DNA from: Nematostella vectensis
Lineage: Eukaryota; Cnidaria; Anthozoa; Actiniaria; Edwardsiidae
Direction: 5' to 3'
DNA length: 64,000 nucleotides
NCBI RefSeq assembly: GCF_932526225.1
Contig: NC_064039.1
Coordinates: 10,186,139 to 10,250,138, forward strand
The position numbers and the translations under genes are program-made. The first letter of the stretch is position 1. Every line of letters starts with the position of its first letter. Below are positions 22,830 to 34,049 of the stretch, piece by piece. The notes under the pieces were generated by a model, which was given only the letters and a program-made list of their open reading frames with translations, was not told the origin of the DNA and made no database searches.

Positions 22830-23362
22830 GGGCGCGAAAGCAATGAAGCGTCTCTACGGCCTCCGGGTGCTGAAGAAGAGCGGTCTCACAGTATACTGCT
22901 CCATTGTACGCTCAACCCCCGAGTATGCCTCTCCAGCATGGGCCGCGCTGCCGGGTTACCTCAGCGAGCTGCTGGAGTCAGTGCAGAGGAAGGCCATGCG
23001 CACCATCTTTCCTGGGGTGACTTATGAGGAAGCTCTACTCCGAGCGAGTCTAGAACCATTGTGTTTTAGAAGAGAGGTGGCCTGTAAGAAATTTGTAACC
23101 AGCTGTAAAGCCCGCGGCCTCCTGTCCAGGATCCTTAAGGAGCCGGGGGTGACTGACCTTAAGTACAACCTCAGAGCTGGTTCACAGTCGCGCCACGCCT
23201 CCTCGGGCAGAACTAATAGGTTCAACAATTTTATCACTGTAAAGTACCAATGAATATTGTGTTGCTTGTATTAGTTGCTATTAGTTGATGTTGCTGACAA
23301 ACCTGTAATTCAGTTACGACTGCAAGTGGTTTATTAAAACGATTGATTGATTGATTGACTTC
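22830..23362 (+). mobile_element. Non-LTR retrotransposon 3' end, second copy, opposite strand
   Basis: An open frame to 23,253 encodes the C-terminal end of a LINE reverse transcriptase: GLTVYCSIVRSTPEYASPAW, LESVQRKAMRTIFPG. It is related to, but clearly diverged from, the end of the minus-strand copy next to it. The 3' end is a short ATTGATTGATTG repeat at 23,343-23,359. Strongly 5'-truncated. Confidence 0.8.
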
Positions 23363-23437
23363 ATTTCTGCATCTTCAACATGAAATACGATTGCTGCAAC
23401 TCGTTTTTTTGGCCTTTTTTTTGGACTATCATGTGGT

Positions 23438-26196
23438 CTAATTCAGCCTGGGCAGCTCCATGGTTGGTTTCTCCGGCAGGAAGCAGGAGAACGCCTCGGA
23501 CCACTCGTGCTGGATCACAGTGTCACAGTGCTCGTCGTTGTCAACCCTTGTCAGTCTGTAGGCCATGAAGTGGTGCGGTGGCATCTTGAAACCCGCAGGC
23601 ACGGGCTTCATGAACCCGAAATAACACAGGGAATTCGATAACAATAACACAGGGAACCCGATTACAATTACACACAGGTAGCCCGTCAAAATGCACAGGT
23701 ATCCCGGTAACAATTACACAGGGAACCCGTTTATAATTACAAACAGGGAACCCACCAAGATACACAGGAAACCCGATAACAATTACACAAAGCGAACCCA
23801 TCAAGATACACAGGTATCCCTTTAACAATTACACACAGGGAACCCGATTATAATTACACACAGGTAGCCCGTCGAAATGCACAGGTATCCCGGTAACAAT
23901 TACACACGCAGGGAACCCATATACCCCCCATGGAGGGGATTGGGAATTCCGGGGGGTGGGGGTGGGCTCAAACACCCAAGAATTACCAGAGGGGTGGAGG
24001 GGGGTTAAAATGGTGGGTGGGTGGGGGGGGGGTTAAAATGCCCTTTTTTCCTCATTAGTTACTGTATTAATTTTTTTTCCAAGGGGTTGGAAATTACAGA
24101 GGGGTGGGGGCCTGGGGGTCATACCTCCGACCCCCTCCATGGGGTGGGCAGGGGGTATGGATATGGGGGGTATGGATATTTTCTTAAACTACAAAATTAC
24201 AAACAAAAAATATACGAACTGGGTCTCAGGGAACCCACCGAGTTGAATTCACGCTACGATAATGACATAACAAAAGATCGGCGTACAGGTAACCCATCAC
24301 TTGACATTGTCTGATTGGGGCTCGGGGTCCAGGATCGATATTTGTGTCGAGGCTTGGAAGAGTACCTTGCTTTTTTTTTGTTACATTTGCGTTACAATTT
24401 CTAATCCAGTTATCGTTTATTTCTTTACGAAACCCTAAAAGCATTGATAATACGCCATTTTACATGACATTTCTAAATAAATACAAATATATATATATAT
24501 ATATATGAGCATCACAAAAAAGTGATTAGTTAATCGATAGGAAATCGGGTATCATGCATTACACAGGCATTCCTTAAATCAGGGTGTTCACATACCTGTA
24601 CACTGTCTCAAACTTGACACGCAAAAGACTGCCGTTGTTATCTTTAAGGACCATGTTGATGTCACCGACGAGAGTGTCTCCCCTTGGAATGATCGTCTCC
24701 TCGCTTGGTAACAACCCCATCGTCCTCTTCTGCATTACGGGTCCCTCCAGGTTTAGGTTGATTCCGTGGAAGGTCACGTGGTAATGAAGGCTGCCGTTGA
24801 AAAGCCTTGAAAACATATGTAAATAAATTTTATATATAGAAAGTAGGAAAAGCGCTCGTCAAGGCCGTAGCCAGCATGAGGTGAGTATGAGATAAAAAAC
24901 CTGCTTTTGTTTGATTTATTATCCAGTGGCTAGCTTTGCCTCGGTAAAATTTTGATTCTGGCTACAGGTCTGCCCGTTGACATCCTTGCGCTTTAGGGTC
25001 CACCCCTTTCATGTCCAAGGGGCAAGGAGGGAAAAGTCACGCGTCAACTTACAAGGCAACCTACGCAGTAGAAGAGGATGCACTGGAAAAATTTCTTGAT
25101 TTTTCATCATCCAGTTCAATTGAAATGGGCCGTTTTCCAGATGACTGAATTCGAACGCGAAAGATATGTTTTGGCAGGTCGGAGTTTCTTTGCAGCCGTC
25201 TTGCAAGTATTAAACATTTTGCTCCTTGTTCGATGATGCCCTCAAGTTAAAGACCTGGTTAAAAAGGCTTAAAATTACGATTACGATGACATGTATGAGC
25301 ATATCCACATATTTTGGGACCATTTTCCTTCCTCGCTTACACTGATGTGTTGACGGCCGTACAGTAGCCTCCATCCTCGAACGTCATGGTTCGCTCCCAG
25401 GCCAGCCCGCCATTTTCCACGGCAGCTTTGAAGAAGTCAGTCATGCTATCTGGGTACTTGGCAAACGCCTTGCTTCCGTTTGGCATAATGATGTCGAAGG
25501 AGAACGGAAGATGCCTTCCCTTGAAACAGTGCCTAGCCCACTGCTCCCCCCCCTGAAAATAGCAAACAGAAGGGATTGGCCATTCCAGCTATAAGTTTGC
25601 GCGTGCATAACCATAGAAACCACCAGAATGCAGCGCACTTTTTTAAGCTTACATCAAACGAAGCGCGCGCTGCATGCCGGTAGTTGAGGTACGTTCCCAT
25701 GGTGAGTGCGCGCGCATGCTAATAGCTGGAATGGCCTATTGGTGTTAGGATGATAGGAGAATCGTCCTGAAGTTATCCAGTGAAATACTAAGCAACTTAT
25801 AAATAATCAGATAGACCAAACTTTCTATAAAATAAAATCCATTCAAACCATTATTTTGTGATATATCTTCTATTGCTTTCAATTTCTTTAATAATTAAAG
25901 GAATACATTTTGCCTGTTGCACCTTTTTGATATAACTTAATGATAATAACTTTTACCTTAACCAGAGCATACAGTGATTTTTTTAAATTATTTATAACAG
26001 CAAAAGGATCAAACCAAATACATATGACTCACTCAAATGCTTTCCCTTCGCCTTCTCCGTGTATCCCGAAGCAATGCCCGTTTACAGACCCCTCCAGTTT
26101 AAAGTGGAGCTTCATAGCATCTTTACTAAAACTCTGGGGAGAGACAAGACAAGAATACACTGAGGGAGAATTCACCATCGGTTGCGTATCTAGCAT
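23438..26196 (-). CDS. GFP-like protein, copy 2: four exons, chromophore residues missing
   Basis: Exons: about 26,196 or 26,178 to 26,033 (MKLHFKLEGSVNGHCFGIHG); 25,552-25,341; 24,805-24,596; about 23,620-23,438 (stop TAG). Exon 2 encodes LPFSFDIIMPNGSKAFAKYP and WERTMTFEDGG; exon 3 the GPVMQKRTMG block; exon 4 the QHEWSEAF block with the conserved glutamate. At the chromophore site the family expects F-x-Y-G before SKAF; here three residues including the tyrosine are missing, so no normal chromophore can form. The exon 1/2 junction (GA before a G7 tract) is one base out of frame, while exons 2/3 fit. The exon 4 acceptor is unclear because a minisatellite abuts it. The gene could be a non-fluorescent paralogue, a pseudogene, or affected by a homopolymer sequencing error. 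Confidence 0.8.
23622..23925. repeat. Minisatellite next to GFP-like copy 2 last exon
   Basis: Repeating modules of about 20-28 bp, such as AACAATTACACAGGGAACCC and GTAGCCCGTCAAAATGCACA, in alternating order. The array ends directly at the presumed acceptor of the last GFP-like exon, and the exon start itself shares the CCCG/AACCCG motif. No coding potential. Confidence 0.85.
23926..24150. repeat. G-rich low-complexity stretch
   Basis: GGGGTGGGGG-type sequence with runs of up to nine G. The opening (GGAGGGGATTGGGAATTCCG) resembles 22,692-22,720, so the two places share a low-copy repeat. It lies inside the last intron of GFP-like copy 2. Confidence 0.6.
24485..24506. repeat. (AT)n microsatellite
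   Basis: About eleven TA/AT dinucleotides in the last intron of GFP-like copy 2. Confidence 0.9.
25080..25206 (-). pseudogene. PAN/apple-like domain fragment inside GFP-like copy 2 intron
   Basis: Encodes QDGCKETPTCQNISFAFEF, then SHLENGPFQLN and a further 15 or so open codons. It is the counterpart of the fragment at 15,926-16,039 and sits in the same intron, between the chromophore-region exon and the GPVMQKRT exon. The flanking GFP exons join in frame without it. Confidence 0.45.
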
Positions 26197-28333
26197 ACAT
26201 GAAGTTTTGAGCTCCTCTTTACCCACGCTGAGTGTGGAACTCTATATAAAATTGGAGTCCTTTTTCCTCGAGACTGAAACCCAAAGAGGTACGATGAAAA
26301 GTTGCTTATGCTAGCAGGATGTTGACCAAAAGAATTATGGATTGAAGGTTGGACAAAAAGAATTTGGACCGATAATACTGAGTAAATTGGTATTAGAGGA
26401 CTTGATAATACATAGTTTTCATCTCAAAGGCCGACTACAGATTAGACTACAACGCTAAAGCAAAGCTAAAAAAAAAACATCTCAAGGGCGGAGTAGTCAA
26501 TACCTTATTACTCACAAAAATGGATAGTTTTTGTTAGAAATGACCTATACCACACGCGAGCAAGAAACATTCCGAATTCGGTCAATTGTCAGGCAAACAA
26601 ATAGAGATCAAGTAGCACTCTTGATATTACCATGGTGTGTGTCGTTAATACTGGCCTTCGATGATGAAGCGGTGAAATAGAGTTGCGGGCTTTAGCGTTC
26701 CAGTAGGCGTCCTGTCCGAGTCAGGCGTTGATGAAGTGAGTGAAAAAAGTTAAAAGAATGAGTAGTCGATTTTGATTGACAAGCAATGACCACGTGTGCA
26801 GCAAGTGCTGATTGGTTACTACTGGTCAAAGCAAATAATGATCAAGGAATATGACCATCAGTAAAATCTGCGTGTACAAACGAAAGGTTTTAAAATAAAT
26901 TAAGGGTAAAAAATGTATTTCGCTATGAAATTAAGGGATTAGGTAGAAATAATAAACAGGTAACTCGAGCAAACTAAATATCTAATTTAACAAGGAAATT
27001 CGCTGTATGCAAGAGTTGAGAAGAACCATTACCTGAAAACAGGGTGTGTTCTTTACCGACTTAGATTAGCATTGGTAATTAGCACACCCGTCCAGTCAGA
27101 TTAGGCTCCTCCTACCGTGCTTGGGATGTCTTGTGTGGACTTAATTTATGTTACCATGGGGCGGACGGGGAGCTTTGGGAATAAACAAATCGAAAGCTGA
27201 AATTGCGTCGAGGTGGTAATTCCTGTCTGGCATTAATCGCGCATCGCCGACATAAGCTAGTTAACATCAACTAGCACCTTCCGCATTTAAGCGGGAATCA
27301 TTTACGTCGTAGCGGGACAGAAGCAAAACACCTTGAAAATGAAATTGCTGTTTATCTCTTTCGTAGGGAAAGTAGCGAACTGGATGCCTTTCGAGCATTA
27401 TAAGGGTGTAAGGTGCAGTGTAGTGTCAATGGTTCTATGCCAATGGGTATATGGTAAATATTTTAATATTCTTTTTCTACTGTTAAAACAATTCAAACAA
27501 TAATGGCGGACACTTTAACATAGTAGCTAGCCACAGGTCATAGGCTTAAAATTTGACCCCAAAATGGTGTCCAATGTATCCCCACCTAAAATCGTTATAT
27601 TTTCCTCACTCTTCTTTGTACGAACAAAAGTTTTGGAAAGAAATTAGGTGTATAAAAATATGAAATTAAGGGAGCAGGCGATGGTGAACAGGTAACTCCA
27701 GAAAAGTGAATATCTTTATAAATGGAAAGTCGCTGTACGCAAAGGGAAGAAAGATAGGGTGTGTTGTTTGCTGACTTAGATAGCATCTATGATGATGACC
27801 GTGATGAGCACACAAGTCAAGCAAGGTTAGGCCCCTCCTACCCGAGCTTGGGATGTCGTACGTGGACTTCGTTAATGTTGCGAATAGTCCATTTCAACAG
27901 TGAGGACAGCTGTGCAATTAGTATGTTACTGGCAGTTCAATTATTTAATGAAAAAGGTTGGAAAAGTGCTAAAAAAAAGCCATCTGGCTATGAGTATAGG
28001 GAACGGACCAATCAGAATAAACACATGATTATATTCTACATAATCATTTAAAAAACTAATAACATTTCCACTTAAGAATATTTCCAACACCGGATAGAAT
28101 GGTGTAGAACAATATACAGTACTTGCTTATTTCTACAAATTCATAACATAATAACATGCCGAGGCTCGGCTTACCTGATGCAGCTGGCTTGATGTGTTCT
28201 AAAGTGCAGAATTCATTTATGCTCACAGTATTGCACTGCAAAAAAGTGTTCTCAAATATACCCCGAGCGCAGATTTAAGTAAGATTCGAAATCTTCCTCT
28301 GTTTTCTTGCGTCTTCCTTCTAGGAGTTAATAT
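26197..28333. other. Intergenic, no gene seen
   Basis: Only short open frames without recognisable domains. It contains the diverged repeat pair listed separately at 26,915-27,160 and 27,655-27,880. Confidence 0.5.
26915..27880. repeat. Pair of diverged ~230-bp direct repeats
   Basis: 26,927-27,160 and 27,660-27,880 share an ordered series of blocks: TATGAAATTAAGGGA, AACAGGTAACTC, GTCGCTGTACGC-like, AGGGTGTGTT, GACTTAGAT, CTCCTACC and GCTTGGGATGTC. They are direct repeats about 730 bp apart and well diverged. Whether they belong to a dispersed family cannot be told from one window. Confidence 0.7.
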
Positions 28334-28515
28334 CAGGCGCGTACCCAGGATTGCCCGAGGGGGGGGGGGGGGGGGGGGGAGGCGCAGTCATAGGTATCAT
28401 ATAGAAAAAAGCATAGTATTTGAAGATTCCTTAATAAGAAATAAGAAATGACCCACTTTTTGGCGGCCAAGGGAGGTGCGCGCGCACCATGCGCACCCCC
28501 CTGTGTACGCGCCTG
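28334..28515. mobile_element. Small TIR element (hAT-like MITE) with a G tract
   Basis: 182 bp bounded by CAGGCGCGTACCCAGG on the left and the near-perfect inverse (CCTGTGTACGCGCCTG) on the right. The CAGG... ends are of the kind seen in hAT elements. A run of about 19 G lies near the left end. No clear 8-bp target duplication is visible. Internal sequence matches 3985-4125. Confidence 0.65.
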
Positions 28516-29399
28516 AATAGTGCCGTGATTTCCCTAAGTATTCTCCGAATATTCTCAAGACGATAACTTACAACAAGTAATGCCTTAATATTCACAGTGT
28601 GAAGACACGCGGAAGATGCGAGTATGCATCTAATCTTCACCACATGGAAAACAATGCCGTGTTTACGCGTCCACCTGTCTTCCCCTAATATTGCACGGGT
28701 GAAAACGGTTGTTTTCCGCAAGTCTTTCCCAGTGGTGAGACTCCGCGTCTAATCGAAAATTCTACAGTTTGGAATATTCGCCATGTTTTACGCGAATTTC
28801 CAACATTTCGCAAGTCTTCATACCCCCCCTTTGGTAACCGCCTTTTGGTTGGTATTCGTATGCCTTACCATAAAATTGGGTATTATATTATTATTTTCAA
28901 TAAAATCTAAGAACATCGTTATGACATTTTTAGCGAAGTGCAACAAAAATAAGAATGCCTCAGCTTCAACTGAACTTAAAACTAGACATTCTAAAAAGGT
29001 GTTCTAGTTCCAATGAGACCAAAATCGGCGGGAGGCCGTGCTATACCTAAAGTATAATTATACATCTATATAGTATTCGCTCTAGGCTCTCCAGTAACGC
29101 TTACTTATTTTGTCAAATAATCTTGATAAAGTTTGTCTCTAGACACGCGCCCTCCTCCTACCCTTATTTATGAGCAAGAGTACAGTTTTTCTCACTTTGC
29201 GCGGAGCAGCATGATGCACGGCAAGTTCTATGATCAATGTTGTGCATTTTTTAATTATACAAATAGTTTTTTTCAAAGGCCGATCTATGTGTGTGTGCAT
29301 TTTTGCTTTCAGCCAAAAGCGCGAACAAGATTCTTATTACAGCCCCGATAATAAAATAACGCTTTGTTAGACCATCGTAATAGTAACTGCTTTGTAAAA
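28516..29399. other. Intergenic, left flank of the tandem duplication
   Basis: No coding potential seen. Homology to copy B starts only after the A-rich stretch at about 29,396. Confidence 0.5.
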
Positions 29400-30194
29400 A
29401 AAAAAGATAGAAAACAACAACAATCGATAGAATACTGAAGAATATTGAACTGTTTACATTGAAATGTATATATGTTAAAAAGTATATTGTCACTTGTATC
29501 TGCTAGCAACCCGTTGTTGAAGCACTTAACTCACAGCACCCTTGCAAAGTTCCGCCAGTTGACACCGAGGCTCAATAAAACGCTGCCTTATCCTATTTTC
29601 AAAAGCAAAAAAGTTCATAGAAGAAAAAAAGGAACGAGTGGAAAAAAAGAACGTCCTTAAATAAGGTAAGAAAACCAAGTAAGTGATATATAACCAGATA
29701 GCATTCTTGCAAAAATCGCCGACGGTTAAAAAAATGAGTCATCAGGCAACTTCGGCTGTCGGCCGAGCAGATGGTCTCAGTGTAACAGAACAAATAAGGC
29801 CTTTTGAATATACAAAAAGGCTAGCGGATGAACACCGCCATTCCATATGGGGGGAAAGAATAAAAAGACTTTAATGTTATAATCATTTTTCTAAGTATAT
29901 TGCGGTCGTGGAAAAGTAGGCATATCGTTTACTGATGTTCTTTGGATGTTCTCGATCAGTTAAGAGAAACCCCCTATTCTAAAGCCAAAAAGCAATGATT
30001 ATCCTATACGTATCTTGTTTTCCCCCAAGATTGCGTAGCACCAATGATACATTTCTCTCCAACTTTAAAAAGAAACAGAAACTAATTTGAAACTAGCCCT
30101 GAACCCACCTCAGTGTGTCAAATCATTAGCTTTTGCTTTTCGAAATAAAGCATCACGCAACAACTATTTATGATATAAACAGTATGAACACAGA

Positions 30195-30200
30195 TTCTCA
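30195..30200. other. Unoccupied target site of the large TIR element
   Basis: GAACACAGATTCTCAAAACC reads without interruption here. In copy B the TTCTCA hexamer is doubled and encloses a 4,494-bp insertion. Confidence 0.9.
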
Positions 30201-30963
30201 AAACCTTTATTCAAACTATTCTTTCATTTCTACAATTTGTTTGCTATCAGAAATAATAGGAGCCTCACAGATGTCTCAAGAAAACAAAAACTATGCAAAT
30301 TCTAAATGAGGCAATTAAGTATTTTGTATGCGCCAATTTAAAATTAAGGATTATAATATTATCGGATCTAAAAGAGTGAAATATCGGCGAAATTTGTAGT
30401 TTTTCGCGCTTACTTAGCATAACTATCGAAAATCATCGAGTGACAATATCAAAATCATCTTGCAGTCTAGTGGCAATTATCATTCATTCCAGCTAAGAAA
30501 GGTTCGAAGATAAGTTAACAATAACATAACAAGTTTATCTATGCGCGGGCAAAATGGGTTTTCGTGGCCAGACAACGAAACAGCACATAAAATTTCAAAC
30601 AGAAATTATTCTAATATGAGAAATTTGATACTGAATGGTGTTGACAAAAAAGTAAACATTCTCGAGAGTTTCCCTCTCCGGGGCGACACTTAATTGACAC
30701 CCTTCGAGATATTTGTTTGTTTAAAAATATGGAAATATGGCAAATAAAATAAGATTCACAGAGGTAACTTCCTTTGAGGCATGTGCTTTCTTGACACAAC
30801 CAATTTTAGTTTTTATCCTGCTATACAAGCAATGTAGACAATAAATGGTTTGCATATCGGGACAGAAAGACTGCAGGACCGTACAGGATTTAACAACAAA
30901 AAAGTTTACTTGGGGAATCGGGGTGGGGCTGGTGCGGCAAAAAAATGTTTATTGTGTCGAATT

Positions 30964-31220
30964 TGCCCTGTCATACGTAGATTTTTCGGCTGCAACTTGT
31001 CTCGCAAAAAAATTGTTGCAGGTCGCACGCGCCCTGTCACACGTGATGTTTTTCCTGCGACTTGAAACAATTTGTTGCAGAAAGTAGAAGAGCGTTCTAC
31101 TTTTCGTGCGACTTTGAGAAATGCAAAACAAGTTGCAAAGGGGGAAAAAATGCGCGTGCGATCTGCAACAATTTTTTTGCGAGACAGGTCGCAAGAGAAA
31201 AAACGTACGTGTGGCAGGGC
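30964..31220. mobile_element. MITE with long inverted repeats, copy A
   Basis: Two arms of about 75 bp are inverse copies: the left has TGTCTCGCAAAAAAATTGTT then GCAGGTCGCACGCGC, the right GCGCGTGCGATCTGCAACAA then TTTTTTTGCGAGACAGG. Total about 257 bp, foldback type, just upstream of the GPCR. Open frames of up to 133 codons across it are by-products of the palindrome. Confidence 0.75.
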
Positions 31221-31526
31221 CTTTATGAGAGATTTCGCAAATGCAAAAATGCTTAAAACCGTAAAAGCACGTTCCAGGGTGGTTTGCGGACATGCCCCCT
31301 CCCCCAAGAAAACGTTTTGGAAGCTTTAGAAATATTGCGAGTATTTGGTTTATGGAGCATGCATCCCCTCTATTGCGAACGCACCCTGTGGGTACCCTGT
31401 GGGACGGGCATGAGGCTTTAAATTGTCATCGTTTAACCACCCGGTCACCGACCAAAGGGCTAGCCTGGTACGAGAGATAGGGAGGCACTAAGGGGGGGGG
31501 GGGGGGGAAGGGGGTGGGAATAGGTT

Positions 31527-31812
31527 CGCGGATCGGCGAATTCGGCCCCGAAATGCTCACGGATTACGGATTTTTGATAATTATTTCTGCGGATTGGCGG
31601 ATTTTGAAAGTACGGCAGATCACGGATCTCTTCACAATTCGGGCGCGGGCGGATTTCGGATTTTGACTGCTCCGACGGTCGAATTTCGGATTTTAAATAA
31701 ATTTCAATCGATGCTATTGTTTATTTGTCAAACCATGCGGATCTCAAAAATTTATGCGGATCCACGGATTCGCCCCAAAAATGTAGCGGATCGGCGAATT
31801 TACATACCATAA
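31527..31812. repeat. CGGATT-rich repeat upstream of GPCR, copy A
   Basis: Many copies of GCGGATTTCGGATTTT and GCGGATCGGCGAATT. Both ends carry GCGGATCGGCGAATT in the same orientation, which suggests a discrete dispersed element. Copy B holds the same block at 53,216-53,500. Confidence 0.7.
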
Positions 31813-31973
31813 TTCAACCCATGGCAAGGCCGCTATATGGTCTTTTGCTAGCTAAGCAAGCGGGGGGGGGGGGGGGGGGGGGGACGAAATGTTACGAAAA
31901 TCACCATTATATAAAATTTGCTAAATTTTGGGGAGATACCGCCTTATTAACTCATATATATTTTATTAAAGGT

Positions 31974-32954
31974 ATGGAGTATTTGGATAGCAACATGGTG
32001 TTTTTGTCCGCTACACGAAATCAAACAACTCCAACACACTTTGAGCTGAATGTCATTCTTGCTACGGCATACATATCAGCGGTATTATCTCCACTGACAT
32101 GCGTAGGAAATGGCGCACTGTTGTACATCTTGTTCAAGGATCCCTTCAAGAAATTTCGGAAACCGACCACTTTATTCATAGTAAGCCTATCTTTGTCCGA
32201 CTTTGTTTCCGGTGGACTCACCCAAATGTTATATTCGGCCAGAATGTTTATGCGGTTTTACTCAAAAGCACAGGGTGACCAAGGACTATTCTGGACACAA
32301 AAGATGGTCAACCACTTTATGATAAACATCTCCGTGCTGATCGTGACGGTAATGTCAATAGATCGCTTCCTCTCCATTTATAAGCCGTTCAAATACAAAG
32401 TGATCGTGACATCACGCCGTGTCGCGACATGTAACGCAATCATCTGGGTGTACAGCGTGTTGTTTACCTTGACCAGCTTCACCATGAGCAGAGAGGTCTT
32501 CATGCAGATTGACCTTCATCTTCACACTACTCTCCCCGTACTCGTCATGATTATTTGCTACGTCAGCATGTATGTCCTTATAAGGAAGAAACAGCACAGA
32601 CGGGTGAACCTGGAGCTGAACACACGCTCGGAGCGAAGTCTGCGAATCCAGAAGAGGGTTTCGGCAACCGTCTTTATGGTGATTTTCCTACTGTTTATTG
32701 GACTGATGCCGTTTTTTGTGGTAGTCAGTATTGGAATTGACTTCCCTGTGTTTACTGAAGAGAAGTGGTTCATCGTGATGAATTACACATGCTTGCCGTT
32801 TTTGTTCGTCAATAGTGCGTTGAACCCTTGGTTGTACGCCTGGCGGCTTACTGATTACAGGCAGGCTTTCTTCGCCATTTTTCACATCAAGACGATGGTC
32901 ATGGATATCACGACAAGCAGGTCAACCAATGATGGATCTACGATGGAAAAATGA
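31974..32954 (+). CDS. Class A (rhodopsin-like) GPCR, intronless, copy A
   Basis: 326-residue seven-transmembrane receptor in one exon. The start MEYLDS is chosen because the open frame upstream of it runs through repeat DNA that differs between copies, while identity in protein terms starts here. Landmarks: CVGNGALLYIL in TM1, SLSLSDFVSGG in TM2, MSIDRFLSIYKPF at the end of TM3 (DRF in place of DRY), a long basic third intracellular loop (KKQHRRVNLELNTRSERS), and NSALNPWLYAW in TM7 (NPxxY). N-glycosylation is possible at NQT near the N-terminus. Ligand unknown; such intronless receptors are expanded in cnidarians. Copy B differs at one residue (N7 to S). Confidence 0.9.
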   Translation: MEYLDSNMVFLSATRNQTTPTHFELNVILATAYISAVLSPLTCVGNGALLYILFKDPFKKFRKPTTLFIVSLSLSDFVSGGLTQMLYSARMFMRFYSKAQGDQGLFWTQKMVNHFMINISVLIVTVMSIDRFLSIYKPFKYKVIVTSRRVATCNAIIWVYSVLFTLTSFTMSREVFMQIDLHLHTTLPVLVMIICYVSMYVLIRKKQHRRVNLELNTRSERSLRIQKRVSATVFMVIFLLFIGLMPFFVVVSIGIDFPVFTEEKWFIVMNYTCLPFLFVNSALNPWLYAWRLTDYRQAFFAIFHIKTMVMDITTSRSTNDGSTMEK

Positions 32955-34049
32955 CAGGTTTACTACTGCATCGCATAGCCGTAGCAGGCCACGAACGATT
33001 GGCGGGGGGGGGGGGGGGGGGCACAATACAGAAAGATTAACAAAACATTGGGGTGGGGCACAGCCACGCCCCTACTGGTTATTCCTTTCATTTTTTAATA
33101 TATCGGGGGGGGGGGGGGGGTAGGTAAGGCACAAAGCAATATTTGGGGGCTAGGGATGAGGGGAGGGTGGAGAGGGGGGTGGGGGTGGGGGGGTTAGGCC
33201 CCTAGTGCACCACCCCTTGCTACGGCCCTGTCTCAGCTCCAAGTACCTTGGTAAGGCACAAAGCAATATCTGGGGGGTAGGGTGGAGAGGGGGGGGTGGT
33301 GAACAAAGGGAAGGGGATACTCACAGACATCTACTTGCTGATTTCAATGTCAAGATGGTGACACGAGAAACACCGAGCAAATGCTTGCAGGGAAGGGGGA
33401 GGTGGGAGGTGGGAAGGGGGAGGTGTACAAAAACCACCCTTTAGCACCGAGCTAAGTGGTCGCTTAAAAGGTTTGCAAGGAAAGCCATGAAATGCTGTAT
33501 ATCTTACAGCGTTTCCTCTCCAACTTTTGAAAAATAAAAAATAAAAATACTTGGGCTATATATAGGACACCTTAAATTCCCAGTGCTCCCTTCAGTGTAA
33601 AAAATTGACAAATAATTTGTAGACATTTTTTCTGGGTTAAATTTTTATTATTTACATAGATAGTTGTATACTTAGATAAATATATATAAATTATGACATT
33701 TTTCATCTTTTTCATATGCACTTTCATTATTTCATTATTATCTAAAAAATAATCTAATAATGACAACCATTAAATTCACAGAATAATATTTTTCTTTTTT
33801 AACATTTCTATAAATATATATTTCATTATTTACTGTTTTGTTTGTGACTACAGTTTAAATTTCGTGACTATATAAAATACACAGTATTTATTTGTTAAAT
33901 AATAAATATATAATATACATGTATCTAAGGTTTTTTTAAATTCCTGTATGTGAATAACAATAACAATAACACTAATAATAAATTATATTAAATTAATAAA
34001 TTCTCTCTTTTTCAGAAAACCTGTGTCAAAGTACCACAGGTAGTCCATT
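32955..34049. other. GPCR 3' flank with G tracts
   Basis: Contains runs of 16-18 G at about 33,003 and 33,104, a duplicated GGTAAGGCACAAAGCAATAT segment (33,122 and 33,250) and AT-rich DNA. No coding exon seen. The glycine-rich open frames here are translations of G runs. Confidence 0.6.

Noticed and set aside
30906-31329. Open frames of 85-133 codons around 31 kb and 52.7 kb
   Set aside because: They overlap on several frames and strands of a palindromic MITE and show no domain.
31725-31973. N-terminal extension of the GPCR frame
   Set aside because: It passes through CGGATT repeats and a G run that differ between the two copies; receptor homology begins at the ATG at 31,974.
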